From: Amia ocellicauda
Taxonomy: Eukaryota > Chordata > Actinopteri > Amiiformes > Amiidae
Assembly: GCF_036373705.1 (NCBI RefSeq)
Contig: NC_089868.1
Span: 17,590,520-17,654,519, forward strand
DNA: 64,000 nucleotides
Reading direction: 5' to 3'
Shown here in pieces: positions 1 through 12,515 of this stretch. The notes beneath the pieces are model-generated. The model was not told where the DNA came from. It saw nothing but the letters and a program-made list of their open reading frames with translations, and did no database searches. A program made the position numbers and the translations under genes. Each line of letters starts with the position of its first letter. Positions within the stretch are counted from its first letter, which is position 1.

Positions 1-844
1 AAGTATGAGAAACCAATTGTTCCTTTTACATTAAACTGTACAAATTAGGACTCATATTCAGGGCCATAGCCAAGACCAACACCAAGCATACCAAACACTG
101 CTTTGTTTTAGCTGTAAAACAAAATTAATCAGTAAGAAAACTAAATTGGCTACCTTCAACATCCTAATTTCCCAGAAGCCCTCTCTGAAAATGGCAGACA
201 CTTTATTTTCTGTGTTGCCATGTTAGATTTGATTTAATAAGTAACTGCAGCTTTTGCTATAAAATCTTCTTAGGGTTAAGTCAGAGATAGAATCAAGTCT
301 ACTGTCGCATAGCAATCCGATTTTTTTGCTTATTTTGTCTAGTTCTCTATAAAAGCCTGCAGGTAGTAAAACCTGAAATGGATCAAAAAGACATACAATG
401 ACTATTATTTCCTTCCCCAGTTAAAGGTACTAAAAGAAATGAAACAAACAAAAACCATGGCATAGTAAGAATAATGTGAGAGAAAGAATTGAGCATACAA
501 AACATTTTCATATGGATTTATTTCTATAAGAATAAGCATGTCGTTTTTTGAGCATGCACTTCAAAACGGTTATGTGGACATTCTTTATTTAAACGGTGCT
601 TAAAAAGGTAAGGAATTAAAATCACACTATTCATATGGATCATTTTGTTCATTGTTGGTTATGCACTGTAGTTTTTGTTTTATTTTGTATTAGTTATTTA
701 TCCAAACAGAATGTAGGCCAAGTCCTGCAGCATCACACCTCGGAGTGACCAATGACAATTGCTAGGCTGAAAAGACTGGCTCCCCCCCTTATTTTAATGA
801 ATCACTAAGTTATCCCCATGGTGAAGATCTAGAAACACACATAC
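1..844. other. EIF2B3 intron sequence
   Basis: This is AT-rich sequence downstream of the first EIF2B3 coding exon on the minus strand. I see no exon, repeat family or RNA gene in it. Confidence 0.6.
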
Positions 845-1000
845 CTTCAAACCCAACTCTCTCCAGCAGGTTGAGAGGGTACCAGATGAGTGGTTTGTTG
901 CCCACGGGCAGCAGGGCTTTGGGAGTGCTGTAGGTGAGGTCCATCATGCGAGAGCCTCCTCCTGCTGCCATCAACACAGCCTGCAGCTCCATCTCCTCAG
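845..1000 (-). CDS. eif2b3: EIF2B3 first coding exon (eIF2B subunit gamma), partial gene
   Basis: This exon encodes the N-terminus of the gamma subunit of eIF2B. That complex is the cytosolic guanine-nucleotide exchange factor for eIF2; gamma pairs with epsilon in the catalytic subcomplex. The ATG is at 992-990 and 49 codons plus one base follow, ending at a GTATGT donor (844-839). The translation starts [20 protein letters not shown] and continues with [17 protein letters not shown]. This is the nucleotidyltransferase-like signature (Gly-rich loop, then K-LLPVGNKP) that opens EIF2B3 proteins, and [10 protein letters not shown] ends the exon as in vertebrate orthologues. A TAG acceptor at 1003-1001 places 8 bases of 5' UTR before the ATG, so at least one non-coding exon lies upstream, at higher coordinates. 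All further coding exons would lie left of base 1. Identity is from recalled family sequence; the splice sites are seen directly. Confidence 0.95.
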
Positions 1001-1234
1001 CTAAGACACAGCAGGAGCTCAACTCACACACACAGCACTTTTGATTGTTAAGAGTACAGTAATAAGTTGCTTGATTGTCATGTCACATGGCTCCTTTATT
1101 GAAACATGTAGTAGAATATACTTAGAAGCTACTTTGAATTCTGGAACAAACAGTAAGGACTTCCAGTGCTTGTCAAGACAGACGTTAACGTTCAGGGCAA
1201 CTTCCTACTATAGTTTCAACTATAAGCATCCATA

Positions 1235-1241
<7 letters not shown>

Positions 1242-1283
<42 letters not shown>
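1242..1283. repeat. (AT)n microsatellite
   Basis: Uninterrupted AT dinucleotide run of about 42 bases in the EIF2B3 5' region. Confidence 0.95.
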
Positions 1284-1284
<1 letters not shown>

Positions 1285-1499
1285 CAAAGTCTCCAATTTC
1301 ACTAAATTTAATGCTTTTAAATAGTAGTAGCCGGAGACTAAAGTGGCTGCCCGAATAGCACGTTTTCACACGCTGAGACCAGTGAAGCCATTTTTGCAAT
1401 ACGGTATATGTACAATACTCGCATTAATTATAGAGCTATATGAACAAATCAAACACAATTACAAATTTGGACTTACCTCAGTATATGTTTAAGTAAATC

Positions 1500-1620
1500 C
1501 TGGTAATTAGTGGAGAAAACAAGCTGTCAAGTCACCGCCGACTCTCACTGCCGCAGACACAGCACACTTGCATAGGGAAAGCGTGCAGCACGGCTCGGAT
1601 TTCAGGAGCAAGGATGGGCT
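1500..1620 (-). promoter_or_regulatory. candidate EIF2B3 promoter / non-coding first exon
   Basis: This is a short stretch with several CpGs in an otherwise AT-rich region, about 0.5-0.6 kb upstream of the EIF2B3 coding start. On the minus strand it contains a possible donor (GCGGCA followed by GTGAGA, near 1550) that could join the acceptor at 1003-1001. Position and composition fit a housekeeping-gene start site, but no transcript evidence is available. This is inference only. Confidence 0.25.
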
Positions 1621-1660
1621 AAATAGCGTGAAAATAACTTACATTTGATTCAAAACACAT

Positions 1661-1662
<2 letters not shown>

Positions 1663-1695
<33 letters not shown>
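1663..1695. repeat. (AT)n microsatellite
   Basis: Second AT run, about 33 bases, just upstream of the candidate EIF2B3 promoter. Confidence 0.9.
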
Positions 1696-1698
<3 letters not shown>

Positions 1699-1699
1699 T

Positions 1700-4600
1700 T
1701 GCGTTTCTGAATAAGATAAATGCTACTAATCGTGAAATCAGACGTACACTACAATATGTTGTTGCGTGCCGTTCCTTAATATGACCCCCCGTGAAACAAA
1801 CTACAACAAACTGAAGGTTCCTAGGTGATGACGCAATACCCTATTATATGTATGCAATTGTTATGAAAAACAATAATAATAATAATTTTGGAGATATATA
1901 TGTTTTGAGCAACACTTTTTGAAGAACAGCAGGGAAGATTCAACACTGAAACAAAAACGTGGAAAAAATAATACCTAAAAGACTATATAAAACGTCCCAG
2001 GCCAAATGCTCACAAGAAACTTTACCTAAATTGTATACCCAACCTCATAACCTAGACATTTTCAGTAGAATGAGTTCTACCCCCTCTGCCTATGCCACAC
2101 CACAGGGTACCACTTTGTGGAATTTAATATCTACTTTAGTGTACAAATTGCAGTCTCTGTTTAGGAAATTAGCAACAGGAGCAGAAGACATCCTGTGCAG
2201 ATGCCACACAGAATCCTACATCTTAAAATACATTTAACAAAAGCTTTATTCAATTCTATATGTTTATCATTATTTTATTGTCTTCAGTTCAGAAAACCTA
2301 CAAAACTGTGTGGACCTGAAGAACATAAATGTATGTTCTATACACAGTATCTAACTTTGTATGGAGTAACTAAATACTAATATTATACAAGTGCTTGTTT
2401 GTTTGTTTTTATTACCCAAACAATATATTTTTTATAGAGAGTTTCATAGTGAGCTCCAGATTTCCTACCTTTCCCAGCCTTGGCTATATATATATTTGGA
2501 CCTAACTCATTACGAGATCTGGGATTTCAAAATAGACAAGCTGTGTGAGGTTGCGTTTTATTGCTCTGTAGCTTCTGGCAGGAGGCATGCCTGATCTTTA
2601 GGGTTCAGGAGCAATGTACGACTCAACAATTTGTAAAAGAAAAATCCAAATTCTTTTGGAGCCAGTGGCTCCCAGTGTGTCCTGAACTTTGGAGGGGGTT
2701 CCTGAGGATTCACTTCAGTAATTTTCAGGCCCCCAACCAATGCACATAACCACCCACCCACCTCCCTAGTTGAGAGACACAGCTCAAACCCCAATCCGCA
2801 GGCCTCCGATGTAACAGCAAATTGAACTCTGGGAATGCAGCTCAGCTTTGTTTTCTCTGGAAAGGAGATGAGCTTCGTTGGTAGCAGCCTGGAGAGGAAA
2901 CTGTGGAAAAACAGGGCAATATGAGGCTATAAAAAGAAAGAAAGAAAGAAAATGAAAGAAAGAGAAACTCAGGCACATACATGACTGTAAACACGTTTCA
3001 ATCAGATAATTTGTGCAACCTTCACCGTGGTGGTTGTCTACATATTTACATTTGCAACCTTGTAAACCTAAGCAGCTTTCAAGAAAACAAACCTCCAATG
3101 CCATTTCAGGCAGTTTGACTTCCCTCCTTCAAAGACAGCAGTGTTTTCGAGGAGGAGGAAGCATAGCAATCATATAGACCACCCTGACTGTCATAATTCG
3201 CAAACATCGAAAACGTACCCTTTTAAGGTAATCTTTCATTACATTATTGCAATGGCTTCTACGACCCAAAAGGCTCACTGAGTTACTATCTGATTTCCAA
3301 TGGGGCCCTCAGTGTCTGAATGTAATCAAGTCATAAATAAACAAACAAGCATCAATTGCACCTACTTTATTTATATAATTAAATACGTTACATTTTTGAT
3401 TGCATCTAGCATGGTGAAGAGGCTAGCTGAGAACTCCCTTGTTGCTGGATGGGTTATGCATAAACTCCACTATGAAAATGACCTTCAATTTATCTGTAAC
3501 CAGACACATTTATTTAAGCCTAACTAATCTTTTACTTATGCTTTCCCCACCAAATCATAATACCTATTAATCCATTTAATCCAAGAATAAATATTTAACC
3601 CAATTTACAGTCCATACTAACATTTGAAGTTGAGCCCAAGGCATAATTAAAATGATAAGGGAAATGCCAGTTGAGATGTTAATTGAAGATGAGATCCTTT
3701 GCCAAGCTCATATTCAAACCACAGTCTAAACATACCATGAGATTCAATGATATTTAGTTTTCATCTGCAAGGTACCAAAATTTGCCTTTGGGTTAGACCA
3801 AATCAAAACTTCGACCCACCTCTGAATCACAAACTACGAAGTTGTACCCTATCATGTTTTGATTTATAAATAGTAGAAAGTGGTTTCTTACAATAAATTG
3901 AACCACAATAGGATACAGATCTCTACTTTGCAATTCATGGGTAGGTCAAAGTCTTGATTTGGTCTAACCTGTTGTAGAATTTTGTGCAGGGGATATAACC
4001 TAAATCAATCTTCACCGAATTCGATCAGTATGCAGACATACTGAAGGAAAGAAGACTACTTTGCTTTGCACGTCATTAAATGGCTCACAAATAGTTCTGT
4101 TGATCAGGCGTGCCAATAATAAAGGTTACACTAAACAGACGTCATAAGCAGGACTTGTAGTTTCATCAGGAGCAGCACAATTCAAACTAATTACCAGGAG
4201 CACCACACATGACGCAGAGCTGCTGCTACTAATGAGAACATTCCATTCCGAGGGAACACAGGGCGCACATCAAAGACAAGGCCCAAAGCCGGGCTGCTCT
4301 TCATGAAGACTGGCAAACTACACTGGCGTTAGCCAGAATGAATGCGATTTAAGTGCTGATGTCATTCTTTTTGTTATTTTTCCTAGTGCAGACTGTGCAA
4401 CATTTTATTTACTAGACTTAGGTGGCATAATCTATTCTAGAACATTAAACATAAAAAAACGTCTGGCTGGAACCAGGGCTATCATAAAAGTCAACTCATG
4501 TCATTGGCGCTCCTCGGGCAATTACTCCTTGGCCTATTACAAATTTTAACAATCTGTGAGTAAAACATTCCACAAAGCAGGTCCAAATAATAATAGTAAA

Positions 4601-5457
4601 CATACTGTTTAATGATTCACTGCTCACTGGGGGGGTGCTGACATACAGTAGTTTGGTCAGCAGGGAAATGCAGTTGACTAGTGTGTGTATGAAGCATGTA
4701 AATTAAACTTAGGAACATTTGTGTGTGTGTATTTGTATGTGTGTGTTTAAAGTTGTAATATAGTTGTTTTAAAAGGATTTGAAAAGCAGAACCCTAGATG
4801 GAAATTAATTCACTCAATATAAATGTGTTCACATTCTGCAATGTATGTGATCCTCAGATTTGTAATGATTTGGAGAGGTAATACAATGACAATTTGAAAC
4901 CACATTCCTCTATCATCAAATTCCTTAAAATCTTAAAACTGGTTTTGATTCCAATTTGTTTTTTAAAAGGTACACTTCAAAACCATAAAATGAATGACAT
5001 CAGATCCATTTCCATAACATTATACATGATGAGTTCAATTTCTGCAGATAGAAACTGTAGAAACTGAAAATCTGGAAATGTGTTATTTTTTTTTTCCACT
5101 CTCTCCCACTGTGGGGTAAATGTGTCTGGTGCGCTACAATTAAATCTATTCAAATACAGGTGCAAGACTTCATATCCCATTGCAAATCCACTGAGCCTTG
5201 GATTCAAATACAGCAGGCGTGATGGTTTGGCATTTGAACCCCTGTATGTTAAACAACAACAGGCTGTCGGAGGAATAAAGAAACCCCGGCACTATAATGA
5301 AAGCAAGAGAGATAGAAAGAAAGCCCTGCTCCATAAAGCTGCTTCAGACTTGAAGCTCTGCCTTGATTTCCTCTGATTTCCTATTCCTGGCTGCTGCAGC
5401 TCTTGTAAATCATTCTCAATTCCCTTAAACAAGCCAGTTGGATTAGGTTAGCTTAGA
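1700..5457. other. intergenic interval between EIF2B3 and the LRR gene
   Basis: This lies between the 5' end of EIF2B3 and the stop codon of the LRR gene, so the two genes run head to tail on the minus strand. It probably includes the LRR gene's 3' UTR just below 5458. There is a GAAA-type simple stretch near 2935-2965 and a TG-rich stretch near 4680-4750. Otherwise it is AT-rich, with no exon I can support. Confidence 0.5.
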
Positions 5458-5622
5458 TCATAAACATTCACCGGCCAGACCACCCAGGGAGCAGGCCCTA
5501 GGCCCCGACCGCCGCCTCCCTCGTAGAGTCAGTGCGGCCGGAGCACAGCTTGCACAGTGCGGTTTTCTGTTCGCAGCGCTCACAGGGACAGCCTGCAGCT
5601 CCAGCTGCCCTGACTGTCCTGT
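5458..5622 (-). CDS. LRR gene, candidate terminal exon s
   Basis: The acceptor has a long pyrimidine tract (TTTTTTTTTTCCACTGCAG). In phase 0, as required by exon r, the frame runs 54 codons to TGA at 5460-5458 and reads TGQSGQLELQAVPVSAANRK at its start, with an Arg-rich end. A second frame of the same exon is also open and Cys-rich (CPCERCEQKTALCKLC), ending at TAG. If a further upstream exon changed the phase, that reading would be the real one. The 4-kb intron before it leaves room for a missed exon. Confidence 0.5.
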   Translation of the reverse strand, partial: TGQSGQLELQAVPVSAANRKPHCASCAPAALTLRGRRRSGPRACSLGGLAGECL

Positions 5623-6855
5623 CTGCAGTGGAAAAAAAAAACTAAAAACAGAAAACAACTTGGTTCATGGTCATTCGTAGGCAGGCGGCAGTGCTGAATG
5701 GATAAATACGTGTCTTCTAAAGCACGTCCTGTATAATTACAAAGTGCAGCTTCAAAAATCAAGACAAATTACATACCTGTTCAAAAGTGTAGTGACATAT
5801 AAGAGGCATTTTTGCACTTTTGTGAATATACAATTATGTTTTAATATGATTTAAATGCTGAATATAATGTTGTTGTTTTTATTTTAGAAATTGGTTTCGC
5901 AGAGGATTTCGATCATTATCTGAAATAGCCTGATGTAGATGCAAAGATGCTCCAATGTTTCACAATTGTATTAATTACAAGATTATTCAATTGTTCTGGT
6001 TGGGGAAAGATTTTGAGACACTTTTCAATGGATGGGGAAAGAAATGTCTCGTTGACTGGCTTGACAGAATAAGCACAATGATTTCATTAGACCTTTAATG
6101 GATTATCTCAATACATTATTCTCCTAATGCTCCTAATGTTATATTGGGGGTGAGGAGGGTACAATGTAATATTGAATGGTATTTAATCCTATAGCTATAA
6201 TTTATTTTAGCAATTAAAGTGTAAGAGCAAAACAATTACATTTGGATACCAATGGAGGTGTTTCTCACATTTCTGATTCCACCTTCATATGAGATCTGAT
6301 GTTTGACAGCATCTTACAGATCAGATCAATTGACAGATCAATATCTCCACAATTCCTGGTTGAATGAATGGATCTCTCCCACTAAACTGATTGAAAATTC
6401 TGCATGTATGATCATTTTGATCAAGAAAACAATATATAATAGGCGACAAGTTCATAGGCTAAAAAAATAGAGTAATAAATAGGTTAGCTTCCTTATTCAT
6501 ATAGACATGGTCCCTTTAATTGCTAATTGTATCACTTGGAAGGAACATTGTGGTAGACACATGTGCTCCAGTTTTACATGTGGTTTAATTCATCTATTTC
6601 TTATGTTGGTAATGAAATCAAGATTCCAAACTCGAATGTCACCCCAGCCACTGAATGTGTCAGATTTCCTCTCTGTCGTGGCTTGTGCTGGCCCAATATC
6701 AGACAGTCAGTCAAAGTGTTATAGCTGGATAGATATTGTATCAAGGAATACGAGCTTGGAGTCATAAATTCATGGATGTTTGGAAGCCTTATAAAAGCTT
6801 CATCTGCTTCTGGACCGGCGCCAATATCTTTCTTGGATAACTATGAAGAGAAAAG

Positions 6856-6899
<44 letters not shown>

Positions 6900-9800
6900 A
6901 TTGAAGCAGCTCCTTTAATAATACTAACAAAGGTTATAGACTTTGACATGCTATTGTAAGATTATCAAATATGTGTTCTGTAGGAGGAGTCAGATGCCTG
7001 TATGGTAAATAAAAAATGTGGGGGGTGAGACAGGGGCACTAGCACACATGCAGTTTATGCAGCAGCTGTTATGTTAACTTGTCAAATAATTGTTTTCTCC
7101 TGCCTATCTTGTTGCTGACTTTTTACCATACCATACCATTCTTATAAAAAACAAATGAAATATTTAAAAAAATGTGTTCTTGAAAATGACTGATACAGAA
7201 AGAATGTGGTATCACAATGTTTTATGTTTCAGAAAGACAACGAAACATCTCAAACTCATACTGGTATGATGAGTTTTGATAAGAACTAAACATGATCAAA
7301 TCATTTTTAATACATGAGTTTTGAACTTCTGCCATTTACAAATGCATAATTTCCCTCCTACTCTCTCAGAGTGAATAAAACATAACTAGGGACCCCAAAA
7401 GTTGTCATAGTCAGCATACTTTATTTTACCAACATTTTCAATTGGTCCGCTCTGAATCAGATGACCCGCTTGCCACACCCATGGCCCTTTTGGAAGTCGT
7501 CTAAGGAAAATCAAGACGAGAAGGCTTCATGCAAGAGTTACCAGGTGATGCAACACTGTCTTCAGCGTAACATCACCAAGGAGAAAAGGAATTCAGAGCA
7601 CTTTTGTACTAAATCTGAGTGTAATGCTTTCCTGCCTCGTCTGAAAAGCACATCAAAGACTGTCAATGAGCGCTGTAGTAGAAGAACTATGAGGATTGCA
7701 CAAGAGTGTAACACACTGTCATCAAGCAAAACCTTCTGTTTAGCACAAGAGCCAGAGAGCTGCGAGGCACACATTTATAAACGAGTTACTAACTGTAAAA
7801 CACTGAGCAGATGTGCGATCCCCTCTTCTCACTGAGGACTGGACTGTGTATACGAGACTGACTCACCAGAACACAACAGGTGGTGAAGTTTTACTCGAGA
7901 TTTCAGATATTTAGATTATGAGTAACATATGCATGAACTCAAAACAAATTTGCTTAATACTCTGCTCATAGCTATTATTTTCAGATATTGAGAAGATTTT
8001 AGATAATATTTAAACAAAACTGCCTTTGTGCAAAGATTGATGCAAATAAAGATGGCAAATAGATATGCTCCTTTGGATTATATTGGGGAGGTTGTAGGAT
8101 GTGTGCGGTACAAATGGGCAGTGACAATAGTTCAAATAGTAAAGCAAAACTGAAAGTAGAATTGGCAACACTAAAAATCTGCAATTCTTCTGGCACAAGT
8201 CCCGTTCAGTGCCAGGTGAATGTATGTGTCAGGCCTGTGAGTGTTTTACACTTTGTTTGGCTCTGCTCATATTTCTACTGGTTAATGAGTCCCATAACTT
8301 TCTGAGTGGCTTCAGTCCAGGCTGTTTGTGGTTGGACCAGATTGGTATAATAAGGAACCAAGAGAGAATGGCCCCAAGACAGAACCTGAATGTGGAAGCC
8401 ATAATCTGTCCTCGTATGGTTGATGAAGAGCAGAGAACGAGAGTTACAGTGTAGTTAAACAATGGTAGCATGTCATTCTCTTGCTCACAATAGTTTCAAT
8501 TATTGTTTTACTTTTGTGATTTACAGAAAGCCTGCCTACGCATGTATCACTGCTAAAAGAGGCATGATCAACAACACCATTTTTACTTCTTGATGCTCAC
8601 AGTCTGTAGGTTTGAGTATCTACCCCCCCCTCCCTCCAACATCACTGGAATGCAACTTTAACACTGCACATTAAGAAACCCCATTTAACCCATTAGCTAA
8701 AGTTACTGCTTTACTGATAAGGCATTGAGATAACCAGAGCCAGCTAGTGTTACCATATCTGAACTGTCAATAAAAGGTGGGGGTTGGAGGTGTAAACAAC
8801 AAAGTGTTATGACCTCAAACAAATATTTACATGCAAAACATTTTTTATTAATGTCTGAACAATAAGTTATGAGTATAACATTCAATCCCTGGATCCTTAT
8901 GTAACATTACAGTACAAATATATAAAAACAGGTAAAATAAAAAACAGCACTTATTTGTTCAATACATGGCTGTATGGCAAAAAGGTGCTAAAAAACCCAC
9001 TTGTGAGCTATACCATAATTTATAACAATCAACAACAAGCAATCAATTAGTATTATTTTGTTTGCTTTAGTTAATAAATTAATGTATATTAAAAGTATTA
9101 ACTTTGCAGAACAATTAAATGAAAATAAAATTTAACACTATAACAAAGTAATATAGTACAAATATAACTCTGAAGAAACACCTAAACACTAGTGACTAAA
9201 CTTACACTCTCCCTTCTCGTCTCAACCTAACTTTTATTTTTGTACATTGTTAACGCCCCAATGAAATAAAACCTTCCTGATTGGTTGTTGTAGTCTTTAC
9301 AGACGCCAGTCATTTGTGAACAACCGATAGTTGTTCAAAAAGGCTTATCATAGGCGAACACCTCACACATCATCATTCATGTCTGATCAAACTGTAGCGC
9401 AGCCGGAGCAGAAGGGTTAAACTCGCACCCAGGACTGTAGATTAGTGCTGGAAAAAGGACGAGCAGGCAAATCATTAAAAAATCTATAAAGAACTTGTAA
9501 ATATTTAATTTGCCCTGAGGAAGGTTGCCACCTCTGAGTACTTTTAAAAATGTTTGCTCTATAGTTAATCTAAGAAAACTAATTAGTATGAATTTGAATA
9601 ATAAGCAACCTGCAAAACCACCTGACAGGCCAACCAGTTTGGTGTTTGCCTGCACTGGTGTCGACTCCCGCTGCCCTCGGGAAGTCTTTTACCTGCCAGA
9701 CGGGCGGTGTTGTTCTTGTCGTGTGGTTTCCCACCTTCTGCCCTCCCTGGAGTGCTGAGACTGGTCTGGAGAACCCAGGAAAGCGGGCCACAGCCAGGCA

Positions 9801-12416
9801 AACAAGGTCCCCATGAAGGCTCTCTGATCTCAGTGGGTGACTCTTCAGAGAGCATCCGCCAGGCTTCTGTCTGTGAGGTCTTCGAAAAAAAGACCTAATA
9901 GCTTTCTGCTCTTGACCCAACACACTCAACCTCAGCTCTCCTGGTGATGAACTGAATTAGCCTTTCCTACACTACAAGGCAAACTGCTGACTGCTGTTTA
10001 GTTCAAAGGGGGATCGTTTTTAAACACACCACCATACCTATATTTTTCAGCATAACTGTCCTTTTGCTAATTACATCACTGTTTTCTATTAACAAACAAA
10101 GAAATAAAATGCTGTATTTCCAGCTCTTACCAGATTTGATGAACAACGTTGTTTGTTTTTCGGCTGTCTGCAACTTCACTCCCAGTAATTAGCTAGCATG
10201 TTATCATTTGGATTATCATGTTAGACTCTGACTTGTTTTTATTTTTATTTAGATCTATAATCTCACATTTCCGAAAGAGATTGTCGTGCCCACTGACAAA
10301 TTAGGCCCCTGGGACCTCAGACTGCCATTATGCAGGGTGTCCAATTTCCTGCCCGTGCTTTTGTGGTCTTACGGGTGGCTTCCAGCTGGCCTGAAAAAAG
10401 TCACATCCTCATTACAGATGAAGGCAAATAAATCCTAAGCCTCAGACCCAAGGGGGAAATATAAAAATGCTAAAAAGGGGACCTTAACAAGTTTTGATTT
10501 AATACTGGATGACCCAGAAAAGAGTGGTTTGTGGATACCATGCCAAGCATAACTGACATAATGGATCTGTGGTTACAGGGAAGGATGGTTAGATGTGAAG
10601 GTCTTTTATTGTGCTCTTGACTGCAGCCACTGCATTCCATCAATAACGCTTCCACATTCATCTAACTGGTGTTTTCCAGGCATCTGAACCCGTGGTTTGG
10701 AAAGTTTTATGACGAAGCCTTATGAGTAGATCTCACGAGGTGATGTTTCCAATGAATGTCCGTTTCATTCCAGGTATTACCTCCAGCTGAAAAGCAACCT
10801 CTCAACCACATAGTGCTGCTGGTATTTGAAAGTCTCATCCAAGCACAGGCTGGTGAGCAACTATGACCCTACTCAACTCCTGTGGTGCCTATCAAAAGAT
10901 CCTTTGGCAAACTGAATAGACCTTCAGTGTTTTCTATAAGATATATATTCATTTTTCTATCGAAATATGTACAGTTTAACACAAATTATTGCTGAAAATG
11001 TATGAATTTAATATTCATTATTATTAATAATTAAAATGATTGAACATTTGCATACAATCATGTGGATCAGACTCATATTTCATATCCTTATCTGGTTGCT
11101 GTTAATGAAATCCATGTTATAGTATGCAACTAAAGTTGAAATCAGAAAAAAAGTCTGTCTCTTTAGAGCAAAACCATAAAAGAACACTAGGAATGCAAGT
11201 TTTGACGATTAATAATGTTGTGCGTTTCAATTCCTGCTGTCAGGGAAAAGATTAAATCCTTCTAAAGGATACTCTGGGGAAAAAAAAAAAAATCAGCCCA
11301 GCTGTGACTGTGTCAAGGTTGTATTGAGGGAGCTGAGCTGTCCCCAGCTCTATTCAGCACAACTCTGTTCATCTCTTGAATATATGAGTGCTCTCTCTGC
11401 CTCACTGCTCCAACTTCCTACACACCCTGTGCACTCTTCCAGTCAAGGGCAGGGATGCAGGCAGACAGGCAGGCTGGCTTATCTACTGTAGAACGGGGGA
11501 CTCAAAGCAGCCATTGTTTGAACTCAGCCAAAACATTGTCTGTCAAAATGACAGACAACTTGAAGCTCATCTTTTCATTCGTTACAACCCAGAGCTGTTC
11601 GGCCAAGATAACGATGACTAGAGGTGATTGTAATATAATAATATTAATTATAATATCACATATTTCAAGAGATGGTGTATGATGGGTTTATGTTATCTGA
11701 TGCCAACTTAGTATTATGGTCAATAAATATAAGAACAGCAGAATATTAACAGCAGTTGAGTCCGGATAAAGATTGTGTGGCAACGCAAGGTCTGTATTTA
11801 CCCCCACGAATCTACTTTGTTGTTAGTTTAGTTTCGTAGAATGGTTCTCCCAAAAATCTATGATGCATAGCGTGAATGCCAACAGTAGCATAGGCAGCGG
11901 CAACTGACAGGGAGACTGGAGCATAACAGCATAAGAGGTGTTATGCATGATGTAATTAGTGTCAAAGGAGGAAAGAACTGAGCTCAGCAGGTTTTACCTG
12001 AGGGGGCAATGCTGTACTGAGTTTCACAGATCATCGGTGCTCATCCAATGACAGGCCAGACATTTTATCGCCATGCTTTTTAGCTTTTTATCAACGAATT
12101 ACACAAAATGTTACGAGTAACCACCCAGATCCTCATAATTCAATCTCCTTACTTCCAGATTGTGGGCATCAGTCAACAGGTCAGCAGCTGCTTAAAATTC
12201 ACACATATTTTGTGGTCACTAATGAAACAGAGAAAGGCAGGTTTGTCTAATAGACAACACTACATACATACAATCATTACAATAATAAACACATTAGGAT
12301 GCATGCAAACAACCCCATTCAAAGTCAACACATTCAAAGTCAAGATCTTGTTTTCCAAACTGAATTTCTTCTTTCCTGGAATAAGGGATTTGTTTTGTAA
12401 ACTTCAGTAGCTGGCA

Positions 12417-12515
<99 letters not shown>

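Noticed and set aside
7461..7835. 124-codon plus-strand open stretch, Ser/Cys/Lys-rich
   Set aside because: No start context, splice sites or recognised motif; lies in an intron of the minus-strand LRR gene.
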